Of a DNA stretch of 64,000 bases, positions 62,400 to 64,000 are shown piece by piece. The stretch is taken from NCBI GenBank assembly GCA_016721925.1, contig JADKHE010000013.1, positions 620,001-684,000 on the forward strand. The letters run 5' to 3'. The notes beneath the pieces were generated by a model. It ran no database searches and was not told where the DNA came from. It worked only from the letters and a program-made list of their open reading frames with translations. How positions within the stretch are numbered: the stretch's first letter is position 1; each line of letters starts with the position of its first letter. A program made the translations under genes and the position numbers. Source of the DNA: Candidatus Skiveiella danica. GTDB taxonomy: Bacteria > Pseudomonadota > Gammaproteobacteria > Burkholderiales > Burkholderiaceae_C.

Positions 62400-62980
62400 G
62401 GCTTTAGCTTGCCACAGTCGCCCGCGTCCAGCGTGGGCCCGACGTCAAGCGCCGCCCAGCCTTCGGGGCCGAGCTTTTCCATGGTCGCCATGTTGACCTC
62501 GAAGATCGCCTCGGCCTCGGGGAAGGACTGCACGGCGCGGTCGATGCTGGTTTCGCGGATCAGGTGGAGCGTCGGGTACGGCGTGCGGTTGGTGTAGTTG
62601 GTGATGTCGTCGTCCCGCGTGCCGGCAAACACGAACCGGGGGTGAAACGGGGCGATCTGGAGGATGCCTTCCAGGTCGAGTTCGGCCAGGGCGCGGTCCG
62701 CCGTGGCCAGGAAATCGTTGAAATCCAGGAAGTCGGGGAAGGCATCGGGCGCGACCAGCAAGGTGGTGTCGCGCACCTCGGGGTCGATGGCGGCCAGGTC
62801 GCGCAGCTCGCGCAGCAGGTCTTCACGCAGGGCGGGCCCGTCGGTGGCCGCGCTGACGGCGTAATGCACCTGCCCCTTGACGTGCACCGACTTGGCGAAC
62901 GGGCACAGGTTCAGGCCGATCACGGCGCGCTCCAGCCAGCGGCGGGTGTCGGCGACCACGGTGTCGGTGCGGTCGGTCAT
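62396..62980 (-). CDS. DUF1415 family protein
   Basis: A 194-residue cytoplasmic protein of unknown function. The start MTDRTDTVVADTRRWLERAV is chosen because the much longer open frame upstream is antisense-phase reading of the MFS gene. The family-typical GLNLCPFAKSVHV and APFHPRFVFAG, and YPTLHLIRETSIDRAV, are present. It overlaps both neighbours by ATGA, suggesting one transcript with the MFS transporter and the methyltransferase. Confidence 0.8.
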   Translation of the reverse strand: MTDRTDTVVADTRRWLERAVIGLNLCPFAKSVHVKGQVHYAVSAATDGPALREDLLRELRDLAAIDPEVRDTTLLVAPDAFPDFLDFNDFLATADRALAELDLEGILQIAPFHPRFVFAGTRDDDITNYTNRTPYPTLHLIRETSIDRAVQSFPEAEAIFEVNMATMEKLGPEGWAALDVGPTLDAGDCGKLKP

Positions 62981-64000
62981 GGTGCGGTTTCTCCTTTCGC
63001 GCGCAGGGCGCGCGCCATCTGCAGGGCCAGCAGGCCGCCGATGGCCGAGCAGGCCCCCGTGACGGCCCAGGTCCACTGCCAGCCGCCCACGGCGCCCGCC
63101 ACCCAGGCCACCAGCGGCGGCCCGGCGAACTGGCCGGCGGCCGACCATTGTTGCATCCAGCCCACGGTGGTGGAGATAGTGTCGTCGCCCGGCGCCAGCC
63201 GCACCGCCAGCGAAAACAGCGTGCCCGGAATCATGCCACCCACCATGGAAAACAACAGCACGCCGGCGTAGCGCAGCAAAGGCTGGCTCTCGGCCAGGGC
63301 AAACGCCATCAGCGCGCCCATCGTCATGGTGACAAACCCGGCGTACAGCAGCGTCTGCGGCCGCAGGCCCCGCTGCAGCAACCGCCCGGAGCCCACGTTG
63401 CCGATGATGTTGACCGCGGCGGCCAGCGCGGTCAGCAGGCCGACCGCGGCGCCACCGATACCGGCCTGCAGGTAGATCGAAGGCAGAAATCCGATGACCG
63501 CCAGCCACTGGCTGGAGTACATCGCAAAGCTCAAGGCCACCAGCCAGGGGCCGCGCGCGGTGAGCGTCTGGTGCAGGCGGCGCGGCCAGGGCGACACGGG
63601 CGCTGGCGCCCGAACGGCCGGTCCGTGGCGCGCAGAGTCCGGCGGCACCCCACGCGCCAGCCAGACCGCCATGGCCGCGGTCAAGGCCGCCAGCCCCCAC
63701 CACCAGCCCTGCCAGCCGACCCATGCGAGCACCAGCGGGCCGCACAGCAAGCCCATTGCCGAGCCCAGCGGCATGTACGCCCCCCACAACCCGAGCATCG
63801 CACTGAGACGCGCCATCGGGACCAGCTGACGGATCAGGCTGGGGGCTGGCAGCGCAGCCAGCAGCAGCCCGAAGCCCTCCAGCGCCCGCAGCAACAGCAG
63901 ATCGTTGGCGTCGCGCGCCCAGCCGCCGACGGCGCTGGCCACAGCCAGCGTGCCGAGTCCCAACAGCATGCTGCGGCGCAGCCCGAAGCTGTCGGCGGTG
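62977..64000 (-). CDS. Major facilitator superfamily transporter (5' end beyond window)
   Basis: The frame is open to the window edge; about 340 residues are visible. Many hydrophobic spans, a central charged loop (about residues 105-135 of the visible part, VPPDSARHGPAVRAPAP) and a second half with LPSIYLQAGIGGAAVGLLTALAAAVNIIGN fit a 12-span MFS permease, perhaps of the CynX/NimT-like kind. Substrate cannot be told. Confidence 0.75.
   Translation of the reverse strand, partial: TADSFGLRRSMLLGLGTLAVASAVGGWARDANDLLLLRALEGFGLLLAALPAPSLIRQLVPMARLSAMLGLWGAYMPLGSAMGLLCGPLVLAWVGWQGWWWGLAALTAAMAVWLARGVPPDSARHGPAVRAPAPVSPWPRRLHQTLTARGPWLVALSFAMYSSQWLAVIGFLPSIYLQAGIGGAAVGLLTALAAAVNIIGNVGSGRLLQRGLRPQTLLYAGFVTMTMGALMAFALAESQPLLRYAGVLLFSMVGGMIPGTLFSLAVRLAPGDDTISTTVGWMQQWSAAGQFAGPPLVAWVAGAVGGWQWTWAVTGACSAIGGLLALQMARALRAKGETAP

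Noticed and set aside
62981..63787. A 269-codon upstream extension of the DUF1415 frame
   Set aside because: It reads through the MFS gene in another phase and is rich in Gly, Ala and Arg; the ATG at 62980 overlapping the MFS stop by ATGA is the natural start.

Overview
The window is a dense, GC-rich chromosomal segment that looks like a betaproteobacterium of the order Burkholderiales, most likely Comamonadaceae. The evidence is the gene order: proS-rppH, rplU-rpmA-obgE-proB, pilBCD-coaE-zapD-yacG, petABC-sspAB, and mla-yadGH-bolA-murA-his-tat. No prophage, CRISPR array or integrative island is visible, and no stretch over 300 bases lacks a gene. Assignments come from reading motifs, lengths and context; no database search was run.

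Layout. 1-3.6 kb: glycerol-3-phosphate/glycerophosphodiester uptake (ugpA truncated by the window edge, ugpE, ugpC, ugpQ). 3.6-8.0 kb: hemA, prfA, prmC, grxD. 8.0-14.7 kb: lytic transglycosylase, proS, rppH, a CNP1-like protein, proB, obgE, rpmA, rplU. 14.8-21.5 kb: ispB, tRNA-Pro(CGG), pilBCD, coaE, zapD, yacG. 21.6-28.6 kb: mutT, a DUF815 ATPase, argJ, secA, an M23 peptidase, a DciA-like protein, tRNA-Thr(TGT). 28.7-32.7 kb: sspB, sspA and the cytochrome bc1 operon. 32.9-38.1 kb: mscL, pdxA, a Nif3-like protein, a DegS/DegQ-like protease, tatABC. 38.2-46.8 kb: the histidine cluster on the minus strand (hisG-D-C-B-H-A, a hexose-6-phosphate mutarotase, hisF-I-E). 46.8-54.1 kb: murA, a BolA-like protein, an ABC-2 exporter and the Mla lipid transport operon. 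54.2-60.4 kb: gltD and gltB. 60.4-64 kb: a REP-associated (Y1/HUH) transposase, a broken methyltransferase gene, a DUF1415 protein and a truncated MFS transporter.

Most genes serve housekeeping roles: nitrogen and amino-acid metabolism (gltBD, his, argJ, proB), envelope building (murA, mla, tat, secA, pil), translation (prfA/prmC, proS, L21/L27, tRNAs) and respiration (petABC). Many are coupled by ATGA or GTGA overlaps.

The main non-gene signal is a family of about 40-50 bp intergenic repeats with rigid internal spacing. I count ten copies. Two of them flank the REP-associated transposase gene in inverted orientation, which suggests, without proving, that this transposase and the repeats form one system. 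One copy appears to supply the start codon and ribosome-binding site of hisH, and another supplies the stop codon of mutT. Two genes, hisC and a Methyltransf_32-like gene, each carry an apparent one-base insertion that breaks the frame. These are either real lesions or sequence errors.
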